This document shows positions 41,440 to 50,306 of a stretch of 64,000 nt of DNA, one piece after another; the first letter of the stretch is position 1, and each line of letters opens with the position of its first letter. The translations under genes and the position numbers were made by a program. This stretch comes from DATFVA01 sp963745945 (GTDB lineage Bacteria; Bacteroidota; Ignavibacteria; Ignavibacteriales; Ignavibacteriaceae), in NCBI GenBank assembly GCA_963745945.1, contig CAVUZG010000004.1:496001-560000 (forward strand), given 5' to 3'. Below the pieces are notes generated by a model. The model saw nothing but the letters and a program-made list of their open reading frames with translations, searched no databases and was not told where the DNA came from.

Positions 41440-41585
41440 ATTCTCCCCGGAATAAGATTTTAGTATTTACATCTGAAAAATAAAAAAAACAGAAACTAAT
41501 TTTAAAGCGGAACCGAACAAACTTTCATCGCTAATAAATTATATCCAATGAATTACGGTTTTTGCTTAATAATATAATATTATTA

Positions 41586-42560
41586 CTATAAACTTGTATT
41601 AGCAGAAATTCCAAGTTGCAGATTAAAACTCGAAGCCTGCTGAATACCGTGTACATTCAGGTACACAGGCAGTTGGATGATGCCGAAAAATGAAAAGTTT
41701 TCAGTCAGATTCAGATTTAAACCGGGGCTTACATAAACCCAGGTACCTCCGGTATTTCCACGTGGTTCATTTGTATTGCCAACATTAGCAAATGCAAGAT
41801 TTCTGATATTTAACTGTAAAGTTAGACTTGCTTTTTTTGTCATTTGGTAACCTGATCCCACCGAAAATAATATACTATTGCCGAACTTATAATCATCAGT
41901 TCCCTCCCCCGGAATTTTATATGATAAACCCAGGATTAATGGAATTGTGGAATATTCATCAGCTTCAGTTGTTTGAATTGTGAATAATGGATACCTGAAA
42001 TTCAATCCCAAAAGCACATCCAGCGAACCGCTCCCAGGTTGAATAGTAACCTCTGCCTGCTCTCCCTCTGCATTAACAGCATCTGTTACACCAGTTGGGA
42101 ACTTTACTCCGAAAGATATACCAAGATAAATTTCTTTTTTCATGGACGGAACGATAAGTGAATAGTTACCCAGAATAGAAATATCACCCATTCCGCTGAA
42201 GTTCCAGTTTTCCCAATTATCTGCTCCATCTTCATGATGAATATGATTGTGCTCTCTGTGTATATATGGAAGTATAAAGCCGATATCAAACCTGGCGTTT
42301 ATCCCATACTGCAGCTGAATTGCCGTAATAGAATTCAAAGTGCTTACCTCATCGTGATCCTCAGGCACTGCTCCGATAGAAGATAACTTAGTCCCGACGT
42401 AAATTTTATCCTGATTGATATATTCATTGTAAAGTCTTAAGTGTAGCCCGCCTGTTGTATTATAATGAAAATGATACAATGGACAATTTTCAGAACCGCA
42501 ACTTCCGAAAGTTTTCCCAATCAGTGTAAAAACAATAAATAAAATCAGTTTGATTTTCAT
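41586..42560 (-). CDS. Putative outer-membrane beta-barrel protein with His-rich loop
   Basis: This 324-residue protein has a signal peptide (MKIKLILFIVFTLIGKTFGS) then alternating strands (TAIQLQYGINARFDIGFILP, ISILGNYSLI, YLGISFGVKFPTG, TWVYVSPGLNLNLTENFSFF), ending in a typical outer-membrane barrel. Two unusual metal-like motifs stand out: SCGSENCPLYHFHY just after the signal, and REHNHIHHEDGADNW near residue 100. Together they suggest a surface metal-binding or metal-permeation role (inference). It resembles 'transporter'-type barrels often near metal-resistance genes, but none is here. A 235-bp gap to the tRNA-Leu terminator shows nothing else. Confidence 0.65.
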   Translation of the reverse strand: MKIKLILFIVFTLIGKTFGSCGSENCPLYHFHYNTTGGLHLRLYNEYINQDKIYVGTKLSSIGAVPEDHDEVSTLNSITAIQLQYGINARFDIGFILPYIHREHNHIHHEDGADNWENWNFSGMGDISILGNYSLIVPSMKKEIYLGISFGVKFPTGVTDAVNAEGEQAEVTIQPGSGSLDVLLGLNFRYPLFTIQTTEADEYSTIPLILGLSYKIPGEGTDDYKFGNSILFSVGSGYQMTKKASLTLQLNIRNLAFANVGNTNEPRGNTGGTWVYVSPGLNLNLTENFSFFGIIQLPVYLNVHGIQQASSFNLQLGISANTSL

Positions 42561-42756
42561 ATTTATTTTTGTGCCTTCCTGAAAATGAATTAATCTTAAC
42601 TTGAAATAGTAATTATGTTGTTATTTTAATGATCGGAGTTTTAACGTGAATTTTTCAGATCCGCCGGTATAGTAGATGATAATAGTTTAAAAGGGACAGA
42701 GGTTTAATAAATCAGAGAAAATTAATGTTTTGAGTAAATTCTCTTTAAAAAGAAAA

Positions 42757-42784
42757 AGCCGTAAACTCATTAATAGTTACGGCT
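42757..42784 (-). terminator. Rho-independent terminator of tRNA-Leu
   Basis: Perfect 8-bp arms AGCCGTAA and TTACGGCT with a 12-base loop, followed by TTTTTCTTTT on the minus strand, start 10 bp after the tRNA 3' end. The plus side also has a T-run, so it can work in both directions. Confidence 0.8.
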
Positions 42785-42794
42785 GATTTTTTTG

Positions 42795-42878
42795 TGCCCG
42801 AAGGGGGACTCGAACCCCCACCCAAGTACATGGACTAGACCCTGAACCTAGCGCGTCTACCAATTCCGCCATCCGGGC
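42795..42878 (-). tRNA. tRNA-Leu (anticodon CAG)
   Basis: The 84-nt cloverleaf has acceptor arms GCCCGGA / TTCGGGC with discriminator A, the D-arm GGCGGAATTGGTAGACGC, anticodon loop TTCAGGG giving CAG, a long variable arm typical of class II tRNA, and T-loop GTTCGAGTCCC. CCA is not encoded; the next bases are CAAA. A TAAATTTG box lies about 12 bp upstream and a terminator follows. Confidence 0.95.
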
Positions 42879-42889
42879 AAATTATAATG

Positions 42890-42897
42890 CAAATTTA
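42890..42897 (-). promoter_or_regulatory. Candidate -7 box (TAAATTTG) of tRNA-Leu
   Basis: TAAATTTG matches the Bacteroidota -7 consensus TAnnTTTG and sits 12 bp before the tRNA 5' end. No TTTG was found at the expected -33 position, so this is a half match only. Confidence 0.45.
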
Positions 42898-43001
42898 ACA
42901 ATGAACAATTAAAAATTTAATCGATTCAAAATTACAATTAACAGAATATTTTTCCTAATTACATAATTGTAAATTAATCATTTATAATTTTTAATTGCAC
43001 C

Positions 43002-45284
43002 CTACCAGCCTGTATCTCCTCTTTTATCTTCTTCTTTTTTAATTTTGCCACCGCCTGAATGAATATCACAGTTAGGCGGAAGATTTTTCTGATTTATTAT
43101 ATCGGTATAAACATCAGGGCAGCTGGAAGTTGCCAACCTTGTATCTCCAAGGTCCATGGTAGCTTTACAAAATTCCATTGATACAACTCCGGGTGCAAGC
43201 TCAAAATATTTTAACGGCAGGTTCAGTTTTTTATAGACTCCTTCCATAAATTTTCCCCAAATTGGTAAAGCAGCTTTTGCTCCCTGTCCGTACCAGTTAG
43301 TAAATTTAACTCTATGATCATCAAATCCAACCCAGGCACCTGCAACAAGTTGAGGAGTGAATCCCACAAACCAAGCATCAGCATAATCCTGTGTAGTTCC
43401 CGTTTTACCGGCAGCTGGATATTGAAAATATCTTCTCAAACCCGCACCGGTTCCATAATTAACAACATCCTGCATCATATCGGTAACAATTGAAGCAGTC
43501 TGCGGAGAGATAGCTTCAGTATATTCGGGAGCAAACTCTGCAATTAAAATTCCGTTCCGGTCTTCAATTCGTAATATAGAAATAGGTTCCACATGAACGC
43601 CTTTGTTCGCAAAGGTTCCGTAAGCAGAAACTAGTTCTAACGGCGATACTTCCGAAGTTCCGAGAGCAATAGAAGGATAAGGATTTAAATCTGATTCAAT
43701 TCCCATTTTGTGCGCAAACTTAACAACCTGTGATGGAGGAGCTATATCGCTTATTGTCATTCTTCCAGCGACAACATTAATTGAATGAGCAAGTGCTTCC
43801 CGTAAGGTAATATAACCTCCGTACTCATCACCTGCATTATTGGGTGACCATCCTTTATAATCAAATTTCTGATTAAGTAATGTATATGCAGGAAAGTATC
43901 CGTTATCAATGGCGGTTGTATATACGAAAGGTTTGAATGCAGATCCGGGTTGTCTTTTTATTCCCGTAACATGATTTAATCCTCTTCCAAAATCCTGGTT
44001 CTGACCACCAACCATTGCTCGTATCTGTCCATTGGAAGGATCAATAACTACAAAACCGGTTTCAATTTTTGTAGCTTCTTTTTTAACAGAATCTACAAAT
44101 GCCTCATTGTTTTTTAAACGATTATAGATAACTGCCCGTTCTTCTTTGGCAGAAGTTTTTCTGTAAACTTTTGAATCTCTAATTGCACGATCAACCAAAC
44201 TTGAGAGCAGACTTTTGTTTTTTTTCCAGCTCCAGTATTTATCAAATAGCTTCTGGTATTCTGCTAAGTGATCTTCACAGGCTTTATTGGCAATCTTCTG
44301 CATTCTCATATCCAATGATGTATATATATTCAATCCATCACGGTAAAGATCATATCCGTATTTATTTGCCATCGAAGTCATTTGCTGTCTTATATACTCC
44401 ATGAAACTGGGAGCATTAGATTTTATTCCACCAACTTTTTCGGAAGTAAGAACAATCGGCTGTTGTTTTAATTCATCGTATTTTTCTTTACCGAGATAAC
44501 CAACATCAACCATGTTTGCCATTACCAGATTTCTTCTCGCCAGTGCATTTTTGTAGTGGGAAACCGGGTCATAATTAGCAGATGATTTTAACAGGGCAAC
44601 AAAGAGTGCAGCTTCCGGGATTGTAAGTTCAGAGGCATCTTTACCAAAATATTCCTGAGAAGCAGATTCTATTCCGTACGCACCTTTTCCGAAATATGAA
44701 ACATTCAGATAAAGTTCCAGTATTTCATTCTTTGTATAAGTTTTTTCTATTTGAATTGCAGTTATCCATTCCCTTATTTTTCTAATCCCAGTTTCAAAAA
44801 TATTTTCATTATGACTTTTTAGTTTGTAAAGATTTTTGGCTAACTGCTGTGTAATTGTACTGGCACCTTCCCTTGAAAAAGTAAAAATGTTTTTTATCAT
44901 TGCTTTAGCAAACCGGGAAAGATCCACACCCCAGTGATCATAAAATCTTCTGTCTTCAGTTGAAATAAGCGCCTGAATTAGCGGTTTGGGAATGCTGTCA
45001 ATATCCGTTTCAACTCTGTTTTCTATGAAAAACTGACCAAGAACTTCTCCGTCTGCAGTATATACTTTACTTGCAAGTACAGGTTTTGGATTTTCCAGTT
45101 CTTCAAGGGAAGGCAATCCGCTGAATATATAAATTGCGAATGCTATGAAAAGAGCAAGGAGTATTCCGGCAGCAATAAGTTTATTTCTACGTGAATCAGG
45201 GCTTTTCTTTTTTTTCTTATTTCGATATTTCGAATCGTTAAAATATTTTTTCATATCCGAATCTGAATAATTTTTCTTTGCCAT
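43002..45284 (-). CDS. Penicillin-binding protein 1A (bifunctional peptidoglycan synthase)
   Basis: This 760-residue class A PBP has a basic cytoplasmic tail, a membrane span at about residues 36-54, a GT51 glycosyltransferase domain with catalytic E110 in STEDRRFYDHWGVDL and the GASTITQQLAKNLY block, and a transpeptidase domain with SxxK in PGSAFKPF (S448), the SIN motif in AHSINVVAGR and KTGTTQDYADAWFVG. It polymerises and cross-links glycan in the periplasm. A short non-conserved tail ends GGGKIKKEEDKRGDTGW. lpxH adjoins upstream (2-bp gap), so envelope genes cluster here. The gene is intact. Confidence 0.95.
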   Translation of the reverse strand: MAKKNYSDSDMKKYFNDSKYRNKKKKKSPDSRRNKLIAAGILLALFIAFAIYIFSGLPSLEELENPKPVLASKVYTADGEVLGQFFIENRVETDIDSIPKPLIQALISTEDRRFYDHWGVDLSRFAKAMIKNIFTFSREGASTITQQLAKNLYKLKSHNENIFETGIRKIREWITAIQIEKTYTKNEILELYLNVSYFGKGAYGIESASQEYFGKDASELTIPEAALFVALLKSSANYDPVSHYKNALARRNLVMANMVDVGYLGKEKYDELKQQPIVLTSEKVGGIKSNAPSFMEYIRQQMTSMANKYGYDLYRDGLNIYTSLDMRMQKIANKACEDHLAEYQKLFDKYWSWKKNKSLLSSLVDRAIRDSKVYRKTSAKEERAVIYNRLKNNEAFVDSVKKEATKIETGFVVIDPSNGQIRAMVGGQNQDFGRGLNHVTGIKRQPGSAFKPFVYTTAIDNGYFPAYTLLNQKFDYKGWSPNNAGDEYGGYITLREALAHSINVVAGRMTISDIAPPSQVVKFAHKMGIESDLNPYPSIALGTSEVSPLELVSAYGTFANKGVHVEPISILRIEDRNGILIAEFAPEYTEAISPQTASIVTDMMQDVVNYGTGAGLRRYFQYPAAGKTGTTQDYADAWFVGFTPQLVAGAWVGFDDHRVKFTNWYGQGAKAALPIWGKFMEGVYKKLNLPLKYFELAPGVVSMEFCKATMDLGDTRLATSSCPDVYTDIINQKNLPPNCDIHSGGGKIKKEEDKRGDTGW

Positions 45285-45285
45285 T

Positions 45286-46020
45286 TTATTTCCACTCTAC
45301 AATTTCAAACTTAGTTTCTTTAAAGACTCCGTAGCAGGGCGCATCCAGCCAGGAGCCCAGGTTGACATACAATCCGTTCTTATAATGCTCAAATTGCCTG
45401 TTATGTAAATGACCGAAAATAACATAATCAAAACCTGCATCAATTTTATTCCTTGCGGCTTCAAACAGTCCGTCTATTTCACCATAATCTTTTTTCGAAG
45501 TGTATTCACGGCTCGATTTGCTTGTTCCGCTGGCAATTGCAACACCAATGTCAGGATGAATCCATGAATACAAAGTTTGAAGCGTTTTGTTCCGCATTAT
45601 CTTTTTAAGGATATTATAACCTGTGTCATTTTTCACAAGACCATCGCCATGTCCAATAAAAAACTTTTTACCATTTAACTCCCTCACAATGGGGTCATCG
45701 TACATAATTGCACCAATTTCCTTTTCAAAAAAATCACCATGCATAAAATCATGATTGCCAATAAAATAATGAAGCTTTATCCCGGCTTCTGTAATATTCT
45801 GCAAAGCAGTTAATGTTCTGAAAAATCCTTTTTGATAAACTCTTTTATATTCAAACCAGTAATCAAAAAGATCTCCTACTATAAAAAGTTCTGTTGCTTC
45901 ATTCTTTGCGAATTCTAAAAAATCCACCAGGAGCCGTTCTTTTTTAATTTCAATCTCCCGGGATTGTAGTCCAAGGTGAATATCTGATATGAATAGGTAC
46001 GAATCTTTCACAAACAACAA
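45286..46020 (-). CDS. lpxH: UDP-2,3-diacylglucosamine diphosphatase (LpxH-like calcineurin-family phosphoesterase)
   Basis: This 244-residue metallophosphoesterase has the blocks LFISDIHLG, IVGDLFDYWFEY, YFIGNHDFMHG, FIGHGDGLV and YVIFGHLHNRQ, giving the two-metal site Asp-His-Asp-Asn-His-His. VGDLFDYWFE is the LpxH signature. It removes UMP from UDP-diacylglucosamine in lipid A synthesis on the inner membrane. It is 2 bp from the PBP1A gene. LpxH paralogues with other phosphatase roles exist in Bacteroidota, so the exact substrate is probable rather than proved. Confidence 0.88.
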   Translation of the reverse strand: MLFVKDSYLFISDIHLGLQSREIEIKKERLLVDFLEFAKNEATELFIVGDLFDYWFEYKRVYQKGFFRTLTALQNITEAGIKLHYFIGNHDFMHGDFFEKEIGAIMYDDPIVRELNGKKFFIGHGDGLVKNDTGYNILKKIMRNKTLQTLYSWIHPDIGVAIASGTSKSSREYTSKKDYGEIDGLFEAARNKIDAGFDYVIFGHLHNRQFEHYKNGLYVNLGSWLDAPCYGVFKETKFEIVEWK

Positions 46021-46072
46021 AAATGGTTATTATTAAAATTAAAGAATGCTATTTTGAAAATAAAAACCAAAT

Positions 46073-47785
46073 TTAATCACCAATTAACTTAAAATAAGCA
46101 AGCAGCCGGTTATCGGGATCCGGAATTACTTCAATAGGTACAAAACCTGTTGTAAATTTGAAATCTTCTTCTTTTGAATTTAAGCGAACCTTCTCAGTTA
46201 TCGTTTCACCTGATTCTGATTTTAAAAGAAATTCAATCGGGAGATCATAATCAGAATAGCCTTTCTGAATTTCTTTAAGTTTTAACGTAATAGTATAAGT
46301 AGAATCTGTTTCATTTTTCTCTACCCATTTATATCCTATTTTTGGAACATTATCGCCTTCAAAAATCCATTGCTTAAAGAACTGTGCTAAATTTTTACCG
46401 GATGTTTCTTCGCAGATTTTTTTAAAATCCTCCGTTGAGGCGTTCTTGTATTTATATTTCTCAAAATAATTTCTGAGACTATTAAAGAATGCTTTGTCAC
46501 CGATTTCCCAGCGAAGCATATGCAGAGCCCATGCACCTTTATCGTAAACTACCGAACCGAACATATCATCACCCGGATTGTACACGGTGCCTGAAAAATT
46601 ATCATCAAATTTACCCATCATTGTTGAACGAAGAGCTTTTTCACCGGCAAGGTGTTCCATATACAATGCCTCAGAGTATGTTGCAAACCCCTCATTAAGC
46701 CAGATGTCTTTCCAGGTTGCAGGACCAACAGCATCACCGAACCATTGATGTGCTAATTCGTGAACGTAGATATCTGTGAAAAATCTTCTGCCACTCACAA
46801 AGTTAGAACCAATACCTGTAAGCGTCTGATGTTCCATTGCACCAATCTGCCACAGGAATTCAGCAACTCCGTATTTTTCTTTTATAAAAGGATACTCACC
46901 ATAAGTTTTTGAAAAGAAATCTATCATTCCAACGTGACCTTTAAAATCAATCTTTGCATTTTTTAGATCTTCTGGGAAAGCATAATATTCAACATGCATT
47001 GTATCTTTTTTATCCTGCGAAACATACTGGTCGGAAAAATTGGAATACACAGATGAATAGAGACAAACTAAATATGTGGATATCGGATAAAGTGTTTTCC
47101 AATGATAAGTTCGTCTTGACCCGTTAGTTAATGTATCAACCAAAATTCCGTTTGAGGCTGAAACATAAGATGTATCGTTAGTTAGATAAATATCGAGATA
47201 AGCTTTATCTGAGGGCATATCATTGCACGGGAACCATGTTGAAGCATAGTTAGGTTCGCTAAGATTATAAACAACCCAATGTCCGTATTTCTTTCCAAAA
47301 GTAAATGAACCGAATCCTCCTCTTTCAGGTGTGCCTTCATAATTGATTTCAATATTAAAAGTATCACGGGTACTATTGTGAAGGTCTATAGTCAATCTCG
47401 AACCTTCATTAGAATATTCTGCTTTTTCACCATTAACCATTAGTTGATTAATTTTCAGATTATTATAGAAATTCAGATCAATCTTTTTAAGGTTTTTATC
47501 TTTTAAGATTCCGGTTATAACAGCATCGCCTTTAAGTATCTGTTCCTCAGGATGAAGATCCAATTTGAGATTGTAGTGGAGAATATCCAATTGGTATTGG
47601 TCATCTGAAATATAATCGGCGGGAATGGAAATTTGCGGAATTCCTGTAATATTATTTTTTAACCTGATTCCCCTTTCAAGAGAATTTTTTAAACTTTGCT
47701 GAATGGGTGATATTCCCAGGTACCACCCGGCAAAAAAGAATAATAAAAATATTAATGCAGATATTAATTTATTCCTGATTTTCAT
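46073..47785 (-). CDS. Membrane-anchored or secreted M1 family aminopeptidase
   Basis: About 570 residues with GAMEHQTL (exopeptidase GxMEN-like), HELAH at about 342-346 and the third ligand E365 in WLNEGFATY. I place the start at ATG 47785, because its MKIRNKLISALIFLLFFFAG makes a convincing signal or anchor helix, whereas 21 further residues upstream up to 47848 lack such a start. It hydrolyses N-terminal residues in the periplasm. It is a different subfamily from the M1 peptidase at 6813-8708, keeping the classic HELAH rather than HENAH. It diverges from glgC. Confidence 0.92.
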   Translation of the reverse strand: MKIRNKLISALIFLLFFFAGWYLGISPIQQSLKNSLERGIRLKNNITGIPQISIPADYISDDQYQLDILHYNLKLDLHPEEQILKGDAVITGILKDKNLKKIDLNFYNNLKINQLMVNGEKAEYSNEGSRLTIDLHNSTRDTFNIEINYEGTPERGGFGSFTFGKKYGHWVVYNLSEPNYASTWFPCNDMPSDKAYLDIYLTNDTSYVSASNGILVDTLTNGSRRTYHWKTLYPISTYLVCLYSSVYSNFSDQYVSQDKKDTMHVEYYAFPEDLKNAKIDFKGHVGMIDFFSKTYGEYPFIKEKYGVAEFLWQIGAMEHQTLTGIGSNFVSGRRFFTDIYVHELAHQWFGDAVGPATWKDIWLNEGFATYSEALYMEHLAGEKALRSTMMGKFDDNFSGTVYNPGDDMFGSVVYDKGAWALHMLRWEIGDKAFFNSLRNYFEKYKYKNASTEDFKKICEETSGKNLAQFFKQWIFEGDNVPKIGYKWVEKNETDSTYTITLKLKEIQKGYSDYDLPIEFLLKSESGETITEKVRLNSKEEDFKFTTGFVPIEVIPDPDNRLLAYFKLIGD

Positions 47786-47962
47786 TTTGTTAATAGAAAC
47801 AAAATGAATTTGATTGACAGACGCAATTGAAAGTGACTTGTCTAACATAAAAAGAAATTAATTTATTGATATCTTAAATTAACAATTTCATCAATTGCCA
47901 ATCAAATCATAATTGGATATATTAAATGACAATTCAATGTAAAATATGAGGGATATTACTTT

Positions 47963-49207
47963 ATGACTTTTCCAGGTTCATCTATACTTCGGGATACAGT
48001 TACAATGCTGCTCGCAGGAGGCCAGGGTGAAAGACTTCATCCGTTAACAATGCCGCGCAGTAAACCAGCAGTTCCATTCGGGGGAAAGTACAGAATAATT
48101 GATTTTGCTCTCTCTAACTGCCTGAATTCAGGACTCAGAAGAATTTATGTGCTTACCCAATATAAATCGGATTCTTTGAATCAGCATTTGTATGAAGCGT
48201 GGAGTATTTTCAATCCCGAGTTGGGTGAATTCATTTATAATGTTCCTCCCCAGAGAAAACTGAACAATGACTGGTATCTGGGGACTGCAAATGCAATTTA
48301 TCAGAATATAAATCTTTTTTCATCAGATAAGAGAGCAAAATGGGTTTTAATTCTAAGCGGCGATCATATATATAAGATGGATTATCTTAAAATGCTCCAG
48401 TATCATGTGGACTCGAAAGCCGCAATGTCCATTGCTTGTATTGAAGTACCGAAAGATGAGGCAAACAGGTTCGGTATTGTGGGAGTGGACGATAAATATC
48501 ACGTTCAATCATTTATCGAAAAACCACCAAATCCTCCCGAGATACCGGATAAGCCGGGATTCTCCTTTATAAATATGGGAATCTATGTTTTTAATGCAGA
48601 AATTCTTCGTGAAGTTTTTCTGGAAATGGAAAACAAAAAAATAAAAAATAACGATTTCGGACACGATGTAATTCCGTACATGGTAAAATCAGATTTAAAC
48701 GTAATTGCTTACAGATTTTATGATGAAAACAAAAAAGAAAAACCTTACTGGAAAGATATAGGAACAATAGATAGTTATTTTGAAGCAAGCATGGACCTGA
48801 TAAATATTATTCCGGAATTTAATATGTATGATCTGAGCTGGCCGATGAGAACTTATCAATACCAATTTCCACCAGCTAAAACAGTATCACACGAAGGCGA
48901 ACGCGTAGGTAGAACCCTAAACTCATTAATCTGCGACGGATCAATTGTATCGGGCGGTTTAGTTGAAAGATCATTACTGGGACCAAATGTAAGGGTTAAT
49001 AGTTATACATATATAACTGATTCTATTATTTTTAATAACTGTAACATCGGAAGACATGCCAGAATCAGACGTGCTATTATTGATAAGAATGTTGACATCC
49101 CTGAAGGATATGAGATAGGCTTTGATCTTGAAGGTGATAAAAAGAAATTCAAGGTAACCGAAAGCGGTATAGTGGTTATTGGGAAAAACACAGTTTTGTC
49201 TGTCTAA
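47963..49207 (+). CDS. glgC: Glucose-1-phosphate adenylyltransferase GlgC
   Basis: This 414-residue nucleotidyltransferase has LLAGGQGERLHPLTMPRSKP (N-terminal pyrophosphorylase motif), PFGGKYRIIDFALSNCLNSG, LILSGDHIYKMDY, GIVGVD, FIEKP, and WKDIGTIDSYFEA, then left-handed beta-helix repeats at the C-terminus. It makes ADP-glucose for glycogen. Here glgA and glgB are not adjacent; a NUDIX gene follows 57 bp downstream. RBS GAGGG precedes ATG. The length fits the single-subunit bacterial type. Confidence 0.95.
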   Translation: MTFPGSSILRDTVTMLLAGGQGERLHPLTMPRSKPAVPFGGKYRIIDFALSNCLNSGLRRIYVLTQYKSDSLNQHLYEAWSIFNPELGEFIYNVPPQRKLNNDWYLGTANAIYQNINLFSSDKRAKWVLILSGDHIYKMDYLKMLQYHVDSKAAMSIACIEVPKDEANRFGIVGVDDKYHVQSFIEKPPNPPEIPDKPGFSFINMGIYVFNAEILREVFLEMENKKIKNNDFGHDVIPYMVKSDLNVIAYRFYDENKKEKPYWKDIGTIDSYFEASMDLINIIPEFNMYDLSWPMRTYQYQFPPAKTVSHEGERVGRTLNSLICDGSIVSGGLVERSLLGPNVRVNSYTYITDSIIFNNCNIGRHARIRRAIIDKNVDIPEGYEIGFDLEGDKKKFKVTESGIVVIGKNTVLSV

Positions 49208-49264
49208 GAATTTCTTATTTTAAAGTTTTGAGATTTATTCTTTCAGAAGGAGGACATTTTTAGT

Positions 49265-49675
49265 TTGAAGCTGGAATTCAATTTCAACCAATCCGGAGTA
49301 ATTCCCTACAGAAAAAATGAAGGTAGTCTGGAAATACTGTTAATAACTTCTATCAACAAACAGAAATGGATAATCCCCAAGGGCTATGTTGAATTTAACC
49401 TGTCTCCTTTTGAATCTGCGAAGAAAGAAGCATTTGAAGAAGCCGGAATTATTGGATCAAACGAAACTATTGAATTGGGAACTATAGCAATTAAAAAAAA
49501 TCTGGGAGTAACTCATATGAAAATATTTTCAATGGAAGTTATAAAAATACTTGAGAACTACCCGGAAAAAGAATTAAGAAAAAGGAAATGGTTCAATGCA
49601 GAAGAAGCTTCTTCAAAAGTTACTATTGCTGAAATACCCGCTATGATAGCTTCGTTGCAAAATAAAATTAAATAG
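49265..49675 (+). CDS. NUDIX hydrolase
   Basis: This 136-residue protein has a NUDIX box in GYVEFNLSPFESAKKEAFEE followed by AG, equivalent to G-x5-E-x7-REUxEE-x2-GU but with K in place of the R of REUxEE, and an N-terminal SGVIPYRK strand. It may hydrolyse a nucleoside diphosphate linked to a sugar or alcohol, perhaps diadenosine polyphosphate-like; the substrate is not determinable. The start is TTG, with AAGGAGGA 8 bp ahead, an excellent ribosome site. It follows glgC, and its end overlaps the convergent recX by 8 bp. Confidence 0.85.
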   Translation: MKLEFNFNQSGVIPYRKNEGSLEILLITSINKQKWIIPKGYVEFNLSPFESAKKEAFEEAGIIGSNETIELGTIAIKKNLGVTHMKIFSMEVIKILENYPEKELRKRKWFNAEEASSKVTIAEIPAMIASLQNKIK

Positions 49676-50303
49676 TATCATCTTCTTTCACCAACCTGTT
49701 AATAACTTCCTTAATTGTATCATAGTCATATCCCCTTGAACTCAGGAACGAGTATAGTTTTGTAGAAAGTTCGCGTTTATTATAATTCCTGTTAGAAAGA
49801 ATTCTAAGTTTTTTTTCTGCAAGTTGCATTGCTTTATCAGTATATGACACTTCTTTTTCAAGATTCATAATCTCATCTACAATTTCACGTGCAATGCCCT
49901 TTTTATATAACTCTGATTTTATTTTATTCTTTCCCCAAGACTTTGTCCTGATTTTTTCTTCAAAGTATATTTTACCAAATTCATAATCATCAATTATTTT
50001 TTTTTCTTTCAGTTGATCAAGCACCTCTTCAATCATTGAAACTTCATATTTTTTTCTCAATAACTTCAACTTAAGTTCATTATATGAATGAAGCCTTCTA
50101 CCAAGATAATCAAATGCTTTCTTCTTTATGAAATATTTTTGATTCTCCATTATTAAAAAAGAAAAACCGTCTTCAGATATTTCCATATCTTTTTTAAGAC
50201 GGTTTTTTAGGAACACCTCGTATGATAAAAAGAGTTTTTCCTGGTTATCGAGGTAGACAATTACATTTTCGTCGTCCTTCTTAACAACTCTTTCAATCTT
50301 CAT
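49668..50303 (-). CDS. recX: Regulatory protein RecX
   Basis: This 211-residue helical protein has RecX tandem repeats: AFDYLGRRLHSYNELKLKLL, FGKIYFEEKIRTKSWGKNKI, ELYKKGIAREIVDEI and a C-terminal SFLSSRGYDYDTIKEVINRL. RecX binds RecA filaments and inhibits or disassembles them. It lies 3 bp downstream of recA, the usual arrangement. The first 60 residues are an extra strand-rich N-terminal domain seen in Bacteroidota RecX forms. Identification is good. Confidence 0.9.
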   Translation of the reverse strand: MKIERVVKKDDENVIVYLDNQEKLFLSYEVFLKNRLKKDMEISEDGFSFLIMENQKYFIKKKAFDYLGRRLHSYNELKLKLLRKKYEVSMIEEVLDQLKEKKIIDDYEFGKIYFEEKIRTKSWGKNKIKSELYKKGIAREIVDEIMNLEKEVSYTDKAMQLAEKKLRILSNRNYNKRELSTKLYSFLSSRGYDYDTIKEVINRLVKEDDTI

Positions 50304-50306
50304 CTA

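Noticed and set aside
41560..41585. AT palindrome AATAATATAATATTATT after the beta-barrel gene as a terminator
   Set aside because: Pure A/T stem is unstable and expected by chance in such AT-rich sequence.
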